DNA of 64,000 nt from Tamlana sp038148895 (GTDB taxonomy: Bacteria > Bacteroidota > Bacteroidia > Flavobacteriales > Flavobacteriaceae). The stretch is taken from NCBI GenBank assembly GCA_038148895.1, contig JBBVGQ010000003.1; one strand, written 5' to 3'. A program made the position numbers and the translations under genes. Below are positions 45,852 to 54,854 of the stretch, piece after piece. Under the pieces are notes generated by a model, which ran no database searches, was not told the DNA's origin, and worked only from the letters and a program-made list of their open reading frames with translations. The first letter of the stretch is position 1, and every line of letters starts with the position of its first letter.

Positions 45852-46571
45852 TTATTGCATGGGCACTTCAATCAATAAAACACTGGAATCTGTTTCAGAC
45901 TTAATCTCAAAGGAATCCGTTTTAGAAACGCCCATGGCATCGCGGGTAATTAAGCTATTACCATCAACATTTATCTCCCCATTAATAATCATTACATAAA
46001 CGCCGTGGTTTTCACTGATTAAATCATAGTTCACCGTTTTTCCTTCGTCTAAATCTATCCGCGATATTTTGGCATCTTGATGGATTTTTAAACTGCCCTC
46101 ATGGCTTTCCTCAATTGACGTTACCAAAACCTGAAGTTTGTTTTTTCGGTCTCCGGCTTCAAACCTCTTTTGGTCGTAACGCGGACTTAAACTTCGTTTA
46201 TTAGGAATAATCCAAATTTGGAACAGACTTAAATATTCATCTGACGAACCATTTATTTCGGAATGTTGTACACCCGTTCCAGCACTCATTACCTGAACCT
46301 CACCAGGAACGACAGGTTGCCAGTGGTTGTGCATAGAATCGCGATGCTTTAAAACCCCTTTTAACGGAATGGTTATAATTTCCATATTGTCGTGCGGATG
46401 TGTTCCAAATCCCATATTTGGTGCTATAACATCGTCATTTAAAACTCTTAGTGCCCCAAATTGTATTTTTTCGGCATCAAAAAAGCCCGCAAAACTGAAT
46501 GAATGATTTGCTTGCAACCAACCGTGGTTGGCAAAACCCCTATCTTTTGCTCTGTGAATTATTGTTTTCAT
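45852..46571 (-). CDS. Pirin family protein
   Basis: A 239-residue bicupin. The N-terminal cupin has the metal-binding FGTHPHDNMEIITIPLKG and the HNHWQPVVPGEVQVMSAGTGVQHSE block. Bacterial pirins are iron-binding; some (YhhW-like) are quercetinases, and some regulate pyruvate metabolism. It is the last gene of an operon with MarR and the FMN reductase (24 bases from the MarR gene), suggesting a role in the response to an aromatic or electrophilic compound. Substrate unknown. Confidence 0.92.
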   Translation of the reverse strand: MKTIIHRAKDRGFANHGWLQANHSFSFAGFFDAEKIQFGALRVLNDDVIAPNMGFGTHPHDNMEIITIPLKGVLKHRDSMHNHWQPVVPGEVQVMSAGTGVQHSEINGSSDEYLSLFQIWIIPNKRSLSPRYDQKRFEAGDRKNKLQVLVTSIEESHEGSLKIHQDAKISRIDLDEGKTVNYDLISENHGVYVMIINGEINVDGNSLITRDAMGVSKTDSFEIKSETDSSVLLIEVPMQ

Positions 46572-46594
46572 CTTTTCTCTCCTTTCTCTTTAAA

Positions 46595-47032
46595 TTATCT
46601 CATTTTATCAAGTAAGTTGCTAAGCTGTTCAGCTTCTTCCTCACTTAAGTTTTGTAACAGTTTGGCGTTGAACGTACTTGGAATATCATTAAGTAAACCG
46701 ATACCTTTTTCAGTAATCGCTATTTTAACCACCCGTCTATCGTGTGGCGATGGCAAACGTTCAATATAATTTTTAGCGCACAATTTATCCATTAAACGCG
46801 TTGCATTTGGCGAACGCTCTATCATTCTATTTTTTATGGTTTGCACATTCAATGGCTCACCGGCACCTCTTAATATTCTTAAAATGTTGTATTGCTGTGG
46901 CGATATCCTAAAAGTTTTAAAAAATTCGTTTTGATGACTATTAATCCAATTTGCCGTATAGACAATATTGATTAATGCTTTTGTGCGGTTGTTCGCAAAT
47001 TTTGAATTTATGTCTTTTGAAATATCTCCCAT
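46595..47032 (-). CDS. MarR family transcriptional regulator
   Basis: A 145-residue winged-helix regulator. The helix-turn-helix is LNVQTIKNRMIERSPNATRLMDKL, followed by the wing LPSPHDRRVVKIAITEKG, whose arginine (DRR) is typical of MarR. It lies 25 bases after the FMN reductase gene and before pirin. The palindrome at the operon promoter (47631-47648) is the obvious binding site, implying autorepression. The ligand may be a quinone, an oxidant or an aromatic acid, as is common for FMN-reductase-linked MarR proteins. Confidence 0.92.
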   Translation of the reverse strand: MGDISKDINSKFANNRTKALINIVYTANWINSHQNEFFKTFRISPQQYNILRILRGAGEPLNVQTIKNRMIERSPNATRLMDKLCAKNYIERLPSPHDRRVVKIAITEKGIGLLNDIPSTFNAKLLQNLSEEEAEQLSNLLDKMR

Positions 47033-47057
47033 AATGTCCAGTTTTTAATTCAAAAAC

Positions 47058-47591
47058 TTAAAGAGCTTCTTGAAATGCTTTAACTTTCGATTTTAATTCC
47101 TCGTTCAATTCTTCATTGCTGATTTTTCCACTGGAAAAGTTATCGTTAAATAATGGCAACGAAAACACGTCAACAATATTGGCATTATGGTAAGGGAACC
47201 TGTTTTGTGCTATACTCAACACTGACTTTCCTCCTCTTCCACCTGTTGATGTGGCCATGAGCAACATAGGCTTTCCAAAAAAGGTTTTGCTTTCTATACG
47301 AGACATCCAATCCAACAAGTTTTTAAAGACTGTAGCATAAGCCCCATTGTGCTCTGCCAAAGACAAAACAATACCATCTGACTCTTTAATTCTATTTAGA
47401 AATTTGTGGGCGTTCTCTGGCTGTCCACCAAGTTGTTTTTCTAAATCCACGCCAAAAAGTGGTAATTTAAAATCATTTAAATCTAAAATATCAACCTCGG
47501 CATCTATTACCAAACCTGATGCATAAGTTGCCAATTGCTTATTAATAGAATTTTTACTGTTGCTGCCCGCAAAGGCTATTATCTTCTTCAT
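47058..47591 (-). CDS. NADPH-dependent FMN reductase / NAD(P)H oxidoreductase
   Basis: A 177-residue flavodoxin-like protein. It begins with the FMN-phosphate loop IIAFAGSNSKNSINKQLA; the mid-protein LSLAEHNGAYATVFKNLLDWMSR and MATSTGGRGGKSVL are the flavin-contacting blocks of the family. It reduces FMN, quinones or azo compounds with NAD(P)H. It is the first gene of an operon with MarR and pirin, from a promoter overlapped by an operator-like palindrome. Confidence 0.9.
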   Translation of the reverse strand: MKKIIAFAGSNSKNSINKQLATYASGLVIDAEVDILDLNDFKLPLFGVDLEKQLGGQPENAHKFLNRIKESDGIVLSLAEHNGAYATVFKNLLDWMSRIESKTFFGKPMLLMATSTGGRGGKSVLSIAQNRFPYHNANIVDVFSLPLFNDNFSSGKISNEELNEELKSKVKAFQEAL

Positions 47592-47609
47592 AATTTAGTT
47601 TCTTTTGAG

Positions 47610-47640
47610 CAAAGATACAATCAAAATATTTATATTCCAA
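47610..47640 (-). promoter_or_regulatory. Promoter of the FMN reductase-MarR-pirin operon
   Basis: On the minus strand: TTG (47640-47638), a 20-base spacer, then TATCTTTG (47617-47610), a perfect -7 box, 18 bases before the ATG. The -33 TTG is the centre of the adjacent palindrome. Confidence 0.65.
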
Positions 47641-47648
47641 GGAATATA
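47631..47648. promoter_or_regulatory. MarR operator candidate, 18-base perfect palindrome
   Basis: TATATTCC-AA-GGAATATA: two 8-base arms pairing without mismatch around two bases. It covers the -33 element of the FMN reductase operon, so binding would block RNA polymerase. Size and symmetry match MarR sites. Confidence 0.65.
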
Positions 47649-47714
47649 TTTCCATGTTATATATTTTATGATTTCATTAACACTAGAAACAATTTCGAAT
47701 TCTAAATAATTAAT

Positions 47715-47734
47715 ATTCCTGTTTTCACAGGAAT
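47715..47734. promoter_or_regulatory. Second palindrome upstream of acyl-CoA carboxylase
   Basis: ATTCCTGT-TTTC-ACAGGAAT, 8-base perfect arms with a 4-base spacer, 36 bases before the carboxylase ATG. It shares the ATTCC/GGAAT half-sites with the MarR-type palindrome 66 bases away. It could be a second operator or an RNA hairpin in the leader. Confidence 0.45.
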
Positions 47735-47769
47735 GTCAACTTTTGTACATTAGCCCTAAACTGTTTTAC

Positions 47770-49398
47770 ATGGATATCAACTTCAATAAAAACGAAGATC
47801 ACAACAAACTTTTGCTGTCAGAATTGAATAAACGCTTGGCAAAAATACATCTTGGCGGGGGCAAAAGTAGAATTGAAAAACTGCACGAAAAAGGTAAAAT
47901 GACCGCCCGAGAACGCATTGATTATCTGCTTGATGATAAACATAAGTCCATTGAAATTGGGGCATTTGCCGGTGAGGACATGTACAAAGAGCACGGTGGT
48001 TGTCCATCAGGTGGTGTGGTAGTTAAAATAGGTCATATTAAAGGAAAGCAGTGCATTGTTGTGGCCAACGATGCCACGGTTAAAGCAGGTGCATGGTTTC
48101 CCATTACGGGGAAAAAGAATTTAAGAGCCCAAGAAATTGCCATTGAAAACCGATTGCCCATTATTTATCTTGTGGATTCCGCTGGCGTTTATTTGCCCAT
48201 GCAGGATGAGATTTTTCCTGACAAAGAGCATTTTGGTCGCATTTTTAGAAACAACGCGGTGATGAGCAGTATGGGTATTACCCAAATTGCGGCAGTTATG
48301 GGAAGCTGTGTTGCCGGTGGTGCCTATTTACCGATTATGAGTGACGAAGCCCTTATTGTTGATAAAACGGGAAGCATTTTTTTAGCGGGAAGTTATCTGG
48401 TGAAAGCAGCCATCGGTGAAACAATAGACAACGAAACTTTGGGTGGGGCTACAACACACTGTGAAATTTCTGGAGTTACAGATTACAAAGCGAAAGACGA
48501 CAAGGATGCCCTAGATACCATTAAAAACATTATTGATAAAATTGGTGATTTCACAAAAGCTGGATTTAACAGAGTTGAGGCTGAAAAGCCAACGGAAAAC
48601 CCCGAGGATATTTATGGTATTATACCGAAATCTAGAGCAGACCAATATGATATGTATGAGGTTATAAAACGTTTGGTCGACAATTCCGAATTTGAAGAAT
48701 ATAAAGCGGGTTATGGACAAACCATCATTACTTGCTATGCCAGAATTGATGGCTGGGCAGTCGGCATTGTTGCCAACCAACGCAAATTGGTGAAAACCAA
48801 AAAAGGCGAAATGCAATTTGGCGGTGTTATTTACAACGATAGTGCCGATAAAGCCACAAGATTTATTGCCAATTGCAACCAAAAGAAGATTCCATTGGTG
48901 TTTCTGCAAGACGTCACCGGTTTTATGGTGGGTAGCAAAAGTGAACACGGTGGCATTATTAAGGACGGCGCCAAAATGGTAAATGCCGTTAGTAATTCGG
49001 TTGTGCCAAAGTTCACCGTAATTATTGGCAATAGTTATGGCGCCGGAAATTACGCCATGTGCGGTAAAGCTTATGACCCTCGACTTATTGTGGCTTGGCC
49101 AAGTGCCGAACTCGCCGTGATGAGTGGTAATTCTGCCGCAAAAGTTTTGTTACAAATTGAAAAGGCTTCACTTGAAAAGCAAGGAGAAAAAATTACCAAA
49201 GACAAAGAAGCTGAACTATTCAATAAAATTAAGGACCGATACGATAACCAAGTTTCACCATATTATGCTGCAGCACGTATTTGGACCGACGCAATCATAG
49301 ATCCCTTGAACACCCGCAAATGGATTAGTATGGGCATTGAAGCGGCCAACCATTCCCCTATCGAGAAACCCTTTAACATGGGGGTTTTGCAAGTTTAA
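47770..49398 (+). CDS. Acyl-CoA carboxylase carboxyltransferase (beta) subunit
   Basis: A 542-residue biotin-dependent carboxyltransferase with two crotonase-like halves. It shows KMTARERIDYLLD, GGCPSGGVVVKIG, MGSCVAGGAYLPIMSDEA and, in the second half, FLQDVTGFMVGSKSEHGG and GNSYGAGNYAMCGKAYDPR. The family carboxylates propionyl-CoA, methylcrotonyl-CoA or geranyl-CoA, working with a biotin-carboxylase alpha subunit that is not in this window. ATG 47770 is preferred; nine more codons upstream run into the promoter region. Methylcrotonyl-CoA (leucine catabolism) is a good guess, but the acyl group is not proven. Confidence 0.9.
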   Translation: MDINFNKNEDHNKLLLSELNKRLAKIHLGGGKSRIEKLHEKGKMTARERIDYLLDDKHKSIEIGAFAGEDMYKEHGGCPSGGVVVKIGHIKGKQCIVVANDATVKAGAWFPITGKKNLRAQEIAIENRLPIIYLVDSAGVYLPMQDEIFPDKEHFGRIFRNNAVMSSMGITQIAAVMGSCVAGGAYLPIMSDEALIVDKTGSIFLAGSYLVKAAIGETIDNETLGGATTHCEISGVTDYKAKDDKDALDTIKNIIDKIGDFTKAGFNRVEAEKPTENPEDIYGIIPKSRADQYDMYEVIKRLVDNSEFEEYKAGYGQTIITCYARIDGWAVGIVANQRKLVKTKKGEMQFGGVIYNDSADKATRFIANCNQKKIPLVFLQDVTGFMVGSKSEHGGIIKDGAKMVNAVSNSVVPKFTVIIGNSYGAGNYAMCGKAYDPRLIVAWPSAELAVMSGNSAAKVLLQIEKASLEKQGEKITKDKEAELFNKIKDRYDNQVSPYYAAARIWTDAIIDPLNTRKWISMGIEAANHSPIEKPFNMGVLQV

Positions 49399-49455
49399 TT
49401 TTCTAATCTCATCAAAATTCAGTAACTTAATGATTGAAAATCAACAAATTCAATC

Positions 49456-49878
49456 ATGGATACAATAAAAACCCTGAATAAGTGGGCCAATGTGCACACT
49501 TATTTGCCCCTTGACTTGTTACGCGTTGCACTGGGAGCCTTTTTATTTTATAAGGGCATTAATTTTATGTCAGACAGTGCTATGCTGATGGATCTTTTTA
49601 AACCCATGCAAAATATGGCCGGAGGCATGGTTTTGGTTCATTACCTTGCCCCAGCACATTTTATTGGTGGTGTTTTAATAGCTTTTGGACTTTTGACCCG
49701 TTGGACGATTATTGCCCAATTACCCATTTTAATTGGCGCTGTTGCCATTAATTTTGTTGGTGAAATGAATTCAGGTAATTTAACAATGGCTTTAATAACC
49801 CTATTGGCCTGTGCTTTCTTTTTGGTTTACGGGTCAGGTAAACACTCATTAGATTATTATTTTAAAATGCAGAAGTAA
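49456..49878 (+). CDS. DoxX family membrane protein
   Basis: A 140-residue protein with four hydrophobic helices and the DoxX-like LLRVALGAFLFYKGINFM at the start, then a central HFIGGVLIAFGLLTRWTI. DoxX-family proteins are small inner-membrane proteins, some tied to quinone oxidation or redox stress. Single-gene unit between the carboxylase and a strong terminator. Function unknown. Confidence 0.82.
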   Translation: MDTIKTLNKWANVHTYLPLDLLRVALGAFLFYKGINFMSDSAMLMDLFKPMQNMAGGMVLVHYLAPAHFIGGVLIAFGLLTRWTIIAQLPILIGAVAINFVGEMNSGNLTMALITLLACAFFLVYGSGKHSLDYYFKMQK

Positions 49879-49881
49879 ACT

Positions 49882-49921
49882 AAAAATGGTGTTTGCTTAA
49901 GATTTAGCAACCACCATTTTT
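49882..49921. terminator. Bidirectional terminator between doxX and sppA
   Basis: AAAAATGGTG (49882-49891) pairs with CACCATTTTT (49912-49921), with an inner TTGCT/AGCAA stem closing the loop. T-runs on either strand make it suitable for both convergent genes. Confidence 0.85.
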
Positions 49922-49941
49922 AAACCTATAATAATCTTTTG

Positions 49942-51702
49942 TTACTTTATCTCAGTACTGAAGGGAAACAACAATTGAATTCCTTTTCTTTGGGTCATGG
50001 CCTTTACTTCCTTCATAAGTTTATAGTTTTCCTCGCCCAATTCTTCTTTTAAAATGGTTTCCTTGGTTTTAGCCAATCCAAATTTTTCAAGAATTTCTTC
50101 CAGGTTTCTCCTAAAAATTGGCAATTCCTTAATTTGGTAATCTTCTATCTCAGCAGCTTCAGCGGCACGTTGCAAGGCCAAATCCAGTCCTCCAAGTTCA
50201 TCAACAAGGCCATTTTTTAAAGCATCTGCTCCGGTCCAAACTCTTCCTTGTGCTACAGATTCAACATCTCCCAAGCTTATGCCCCTTCCATCGGCAACCC
50301 GTTTTGAGAACAATTCATATGTGCCTAAAATGCTTTCTTGAAAAAATTGACGTTGGCCATCATTTAAAGGCTCGAAAAAACTGTAGGTTACGGCATTTTT
50401 GTTGGTAGCAACTTGTTCTGCGTTAATGCCCATATTATCGGCCAAACCTTTTCCGTTAGGCAAAATACCAAATACACCTATACTACCGGTAACTGTTGTT
50501 GGTTCAGCTATGATTCTGTCAGCGTTGCAAGAAATATAATAGCCTCCCGAAGTAGCCATATCGCCCATAGAAACAATAACCGGTTTTACTTGTTTTATAA
50601 GTTCAACCTCTCGCCAAATAAGCTCGCTTGCCAAAGCGCTCCCTCCAGGTGAATTTACTCTTAGCACAATTGCTTTAACTCTATCGTCTTCCCTAGCTTC
50701 AACCAAAGCCTTACTCATCGTACCTTGACCAACGGCATTTTGATTGCCTTCACCATAAATGATTTCACCTTCAGCATAAATTACAGCAATTTTGTTTTTA
50801 CTATAATTGTGCATTTTTGTTGCAGCGTATTGCGCATAATCTTCTACAGTTACGGTTTCAATATCTTCATTAACGGCAATACCCATAGCACTTTTAATGC
50901 CATTCATATACTCGTCATAATAGCCTATTTTATCAATAAGGCTTGAGGCTTTTGCCATTTCTGGGGTTCTGGCCAATAAACTATCTGCAATTGTATTGAG
51001 TTGTTCTACGGATAGGTTTCTACTTATGGAAATGTCTTTTTTAATCTCACTCCATAGAGAATTTAAATACGCCGTAATCTGTTCGCGATTGTTATCGCTC
51101 ATTTTGCTATCCAAAAACGGCTCAACGGCTTCTTTATACTTGCCAAGTCTCACAACTTCCATCTTAAAGCCAGTCTTTTCCTGAAAATCCTTAAAATACA
51201 ATCGCTCTGAATATAAACCTTTAAACTCCACTATTCCAGCTGGATTGATGTAAATGGTATCTGCAACAGAACTTAAATAATAATCTTTTTGAGTATAAAT
51301 ATCTGAATATGAAACAATAAACTTGCCGGACTCCTTAAACTTTAACAAAGCCCCTCGAATTGCTTTGGTTTGCGAAATACCCGCATCTATAAAATTATTG
51401 TCTATTGAGATGCCTTTAATCTTATCATCAGTTGCGGCATAATTGATGGCATCAATAATATTGAAAAGTCCATTTTTTTCATTTTCATTTAAAAAAGGAT
51501 AATCGTCGTACTCTACTTTGCCCGCATAATCCTTTATTGGAAAATCAAGCCGTAATTCAAGAACTGTGTTTGGCTTTACCTTTACCACTTCATTGGGGTC
51601 ATTTCCAAAAAGGGCACCCAAAATAATGAGACCGAAAAAACAAATGATTAAAAAAACAAAAATACCAGTTACGGTAGACAAAACTCGCTTTAAAAAATCC
51701 AT
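49942..51702 (-). CDS. sppA: Signal peptide peptidase SppA, 67K type
   Basis: A 586-residue double-domain membrane serine protease (ClpP/crotonase fold). An N-terminal helix (VTGIFVFLIICFFGLIILG) anchors it. The N-terminal domain supplies the general-base lysine and the C-terminal domain the catalytic serine in MATSGGYYISCNADRI, preceded by RVNSPGGSALASE. It digests leftover signal peptides after cleavage. It lies 55 bases after menE on the same strand, so it may be read from the menaquinone transcript. Length fits the full E. coli-like type. Confidence 0.93.
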   Translation of the reverse strand: MDFLKRVLSTVTGIFVFLIICFFGLIILGALFGNDPNEVVKVKPNTVLELRLDFPIKDYAGKVEYDDYPFLNENEKNGLFNIIDAINYAATDDKIKGISIDNNFIDAGISQTKAIRGALLKFKESGKFIVSYSDIYTQKDYYLSSVADTIYINPAGIVEFKGLYSERLYFKDFQEKTGFKMEVVRLGKYKEAVEPFLDSKMSDNNREQITAYLNSLWSEIKKDISISRNLSVEQLNTIADSLLARTPEMAKASSLIDKIGYYDEYMNGIKSAMGIAVNEDIETVTVEDYAQYAATKMHNYSKNKIAVIYAEGEIIYGEGNQNAVGQGTMSKALVEAREDDRVKAIVLRVNSPGGSALASELIWREVELIKQVKPVIVSMGDMATSGGYYISCNADRIIAEPTTVTGSIGVFGILPNGKGLADNMGINAEQVATNKNAVTYSFFEPLNDGQRQFFQESILGTYELFSKRVADGRGISLGDVESVAQGRVWTGADALKNGLVDELGGLDLALQRAAEAAEIEDYQIKELPIFRRNLEEILEKFGLAKTKETILKEELGEENYKLMKEVKAMTQRKGIQLLFPFSTEIK

Positions 51703-51757
51703 GGAATTATATTTTCTCTATCAGTATTAAAAAAGTAAATAATGTTACGCAGTGCGG

Positions 51758-52834
51758 CTAGATATTTATCATTTTTAATGTTTTCTTTCGATGGATTTTT
51801 CCAGATGAAGTTTCCTTAAATTTTGGAACCACAATAACCTCCTTCGGCTTTTCATATTTGTCCAAAACATCAAAAATAGAACGATCTAAGTTATCTTCTT
51901 TGGCTTCCATAACTAAAATCAGTTTTTCACCTAAAGTATCGTCTGGTTTTGAAGCAATAAAAAATTCACCTTTTATTTTATTTTGAAGTTTCTTTTCAAT
52001 CTGTTCGGGGAACAATTTAATTCCTCCAGAATTTACAACATTGTCATACCTGCCCAACCATTCAAAACTGGTATTGGAATGTAATTTTACAACATCATTC
52101 GTGACAATTTTTTTATCAGAAAGTTGTGGCGCATCAATAACCAAACAGTTTCTTTCATCTTGCGAAACCGTTATGTCTGGCAATGTGTTGAAATAAGATG
52201 TTTCGATTGACTCCGATCCCGAAAAATTGTTTAATTTTTTTACGGCAATATGCGAAACGGTTTCAGTCATACCGTAGGTCTCGTAAACCAATGGTTTTTT
52301 GTCTTTAATAGATTCAATAATAGGCTTCGAAACCATACCTCCACCAACAATCGCGACCTTAATGCTCTGCAGGTATTTTGCAAAGTTTTTAAGTTGCATT
52401 GGGGTAAAGGCGCAAAACGTATAATCTTTTTCGTAATCTATTAAAGGTAGCGCTGCTGGTTCGGTCATATCCAATTCCAATCCAAGCATAATTGCACGAA
52501 CAATCATCATTTTCCCAGCTATAAAATTTGAGGGTAAACAGTTTAGTACCTTATCACCAGGTTGTAAATTAAAAAAGTCCCCAGTGGCTATGGCAGAGTT
52601 TACCATGGCTTGCTTTTTTATTTTTATACTCTTTGGTTTTCCTGTAGAGCCAGATGTTTTAACGACCACATAATCATGCCTATCTAGCCAATCCAATAAA
52701 AAATTACCCAAGTCTTGCTGATAAGGCTCCCCTTCCTTAACATAACTATAGGCTATTTCCATAAGGTCATCATATTTATAACTTAAGCCATCTAGCTTGA
52801 ACTTAAGGTGAACGTTTGTATAATTTGGTATCAT
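51758..52834 (-). CDS. menE: o-Succinylbenzoate--CoA ligase
   Basis: A 358-residue ANL-family enzyme, short at the N-terminus as usual for MenE of Bacteroidota. The AMP-binding loop is KTSGSTGKPKSIKIKK; adenine/threonine motif YGMTETVSH; hinge GRYDNVVNSGGIKLFPEQIE; C-terminal lysine region SSGKIHRKK. It activates o-succinylbenzoate with CoA for menaquinone synthesis. It is two bases from the CPBP protease gene, in the order menC, CPBP, menE. Confidence 0.92.
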   Translation of the reverse strand: MIPNYTNVHLKFKLDGLSYKYDDLMEIAYSYVKEGEPYQQDLGNFLLDWLDRHDYVVVKTSGSTGKPKSIKIKKQAMVNSAIATGDFFNLQPGDKVLNCLPSNFIAGKMMIVRAIMLGLELDMTEPAALPLIDYEKDYTFCAFTPMQLKNFAKYLQSIKVAIVGGGMVSKPIIESIKDKKPLVYETYGMTETVSHIAVKKLNNFSGSESIETSYFNTLPDITVSQDERNCLVIDAPQLSDKKIVTNDVVKLHSNTSFEWLGRYDNVVNSGGIKLFPEQIEKKLQNKIKGEFFIASKPDDTLGEKLILVMEAKEDNLDRSIFDVLDKYEKPKEVIVVPKFKETSSGKIHRKKTLKMINI

Positions 52835-52836
52835 AT

Positions 52837-53796
52837 TTAATCTAAAATTTTATAATCTTCTTTTAGTGGTTCAACAACAGTTCCGAGTAGTTTCTCTCCC
52901 CAATTGGTCCATTTATATTTCTTACCTAGTATAAACAACAAAATTGGAAAAACAACAAATACAGGCACAAATATTTCGGTTATTGCCATTTCGGAAGGGT
53001 CGGACATATCTTTTAAAATAGAATCTGTTTGAAAGGCTGTCCAATCGGCAGTTACCAATAGCGCTGTAAACAAATTGTTGGCTGCATGAAACCCAAGGGC
53101 AAGCTCCAAGCCATCATCCATAAGGGTTATTATTCCCAAAAACAAACCCGTACCGATGTAGTATACCATGATAACATAACCCAATTTTTCAACCTCCGGA
53201 TTGGCAATATGGAGTAACCCAAAACCTAACGAAGTGAATAAAAGGGGTAGCCATTTATTTTTAAATATCACCCCTAATCCTTGCATCAAATATCCGCGAA
53301 ACAAATATTCTTCAAAACTGGTCTGCAACGGAATCAATAAAATAGCTATTACTGCCAAAACTAAAAACGGTTCTAACTGAAAGTTTAATTGGTAATCTTC
53401 AGGGCTGAAAAAATAATCAGCCAACACAAAACCTATTGAAACAATACCCCAAAGAATAAAAATAAACCAAAAGCGCTTCCAATCTATCTTGGGCCTAGCC
53501 GTTGTTAAACTTTTTAAAGATTGCTTGTGTAACGCCTTAACAGAAACAAAGACTCCTACCAAACCAAAAACAAATGAAATCAGCATTAGAAACAGAAAAA
53601 GGTTGCTTCCCAAAAGGGTTATCATTTCAGGAATGTCGGTCGGTATTTGCTCTGCACCTCCTCCAAAACTTTTTATTACTATGGCTGCACCTAATGGTAT
53701 CATACCAATAATCTGCCATGCAACAAATACAATTAGAGCGCCTATTAAATATCTCCACCACTCATGTAACCCCTTAAATGCTTGAGCTATATACAT
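52837..53796 (-). CDS. CPBP family intramembrane metalloprotease
   Basis: A 319-residue membrane protein with about eight helices. The CPBP (Rce1/Abi-like) active site is present: FEEYLFRGYLMQGL (EExxxR), FGLLHIANPE and, further on, HAANNLF (HxxxN). These glutamate proteases cleave prenylated or membrane peptides, and many bacterial members have unknown roles. It lies between menC and menE in the menaquinone operon (two bases from menE, 11 from menC), an arrangement seen in related bacteria. A link to quinone synthesis is not proven. Confidence 0.88.
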   Translation of the reverse strand: MYIAQAFKGLHEWWRYLIGALIVFVAWQIIGMIPLGAAIVIKSFGGGAEQIPTDIPEMITLLGSNLFLFLMLISFVFGLVGVFVSVKALHKQSLKSLTTARPKIDWKRFWFIFILWGIVSIGFVLADYFFSPEDYQLNFQLEPFLVLAVIAILLIPLQTSFEEYLFRGYLMQGLGVIFKNKWLPLLFTSLGFGLLHIANPEVEKLGYVIMVYYIGTGLFLGIITLMDDGLELALGFHAANNLFTALLVTADWTAFQTDSILKDMSDPSEMAITEIFVPVFVVFPILLFILGKKYKWTNWGEKLLGTVVEPLKEDYKILD

Positions 53797-53807
53797 ATAT
53801 CATTGAT

Positions 53808-54854
53808 TTAACACCATAAATTTTCTAAATTCCAAGTTTTATTTTTTTGGTATTGCAATGTACCATTTTTTACGTGTAAAGGGCAACTAAAATTATTGGT
53901 AAATAAACTGCCCGTACCCAAGCCCTGTGGCAAACTGCTATGTTTTAAGTAAGTGTATTGGGCAATGGCACTTAAACCTATGTTACTTTCTAAAGCACTA
54001 GTAATCCACCAACCAATATTTTGTTTTTCAGCCGTATCAATCCACTCATCTGTACCTTTAAAACCACCAACTAAGCTGGGTTTTAAAATAATATATTGGG
54101 GATTTATGATTTGGAGCAACTCCTTTTTATTTTTCAAGGAAAAAACCCCGATTAATTCTTCATCAAGAGCTATAGGTAATGGTGTTAACCGACACAACCT
54201 TGCCATTTCATCAATCTGCCCCTGCTTTATGGGCTGTTCTATGGAGTGCAAGTCGTAATCTGATAAAATTTTTAGCTTTTCCAGAGCCTCATTTGGTGAA
54301 AATGCCCCGTTGGCATCTACCCTCAATTCTATTTCCTTTGAAGAAAAGTCTTTTCTAATTGATTTTATCAAATTGACTTCAGACTGAAAATCAATCGCGC
54401 CAATTTTCATTTTTATACAACTGAAACCCGCCTCAATTTTATCTTGAATTTGCTTTTTCATAAAGGCTTCGTTACCCATCCATATTAAACCATTGATTGG
54501 AATACTATCTTCACTTTTTGTAAATTCTGAAGGATATAATTCAAATGAATCTTTGCTTTCCAAAGATTTAAAAGCCATTTCCAATCCAAATTGAATGCTG
54601 GGATATTCCGTTAATTGGCCTAATAAAAAATCCAATCCGGAATCCATTTGTTCACAGGCCCATTTTAATTTTTGCTCGTAATCTGGTTTATCATCAGCTG
54701 AAAGCCCTTTGAACAAACCACATTCGCCAATACCCAGTTTATTTTCTGTTTTTAATATGATAAACCAAGTTTCTTTGGTCTTCAATATACCACGGGAAGT
54801 GCCACTGGCTTGCTTAAAATTCAAAATGTATTGCTGGTAAGTGGCATGTATCAT
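53808..54854 (-). CDS. menC: o-Succinylbenzoate synthase
   Basis: A 348-residue enolase-superfamily enzyme. The general-acid lysines are in CIKMKIGAIDF; the metal ligands are in LRVDANGAFS, SIEQPIKQG and ALDEELIG; the second catalytic lysine is in ILKPSLVGG. It dehydrates SHCHC to o-succinylbenzoate in menaquinone synthesis. Its stop and start abut the flanking genes (it begins directly after the UPF0173 stop), so translation is coupled. Confidence 0.93.
   Translation of the reverse strand: MIHATYQQYILNFKQASGTSRGILKTKETWFIILKTENKLGIGECGLFKGLSADDKPDYEQKLKWACEQMDSGLDFLLGQLTEYPSIQFGLEMAFKSLESKDSFELYPSEFTKSEDSIPINGLIWMGNEAFMKKQIQDKIEAGFSCIKMKIGAIDFQSEVNLIKSIRKDFSSKEIELRVDANGAFSPNEALEKLKILSDYDLHSIEQPIKQGQIDEMARLCRLTPLPIALDEELIGVFSLKNKKELLQIINPQYIILKPSLVGGFKGTDEWIDTAEKQNIGWWITSALESNIGLSAIAQYTYLKHSSLPQGLGTGSLFTNNFSCPLHVKNGTLQYQKNKTWNLENLWC

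Noticed and set aside
45834..45861. AAAACT/AGTTTT hairpin between the THUMP-like and pirin genes
   Set aside because: Six A/T-rich pairs overlapping the stop codon; not distinguishable from chance.
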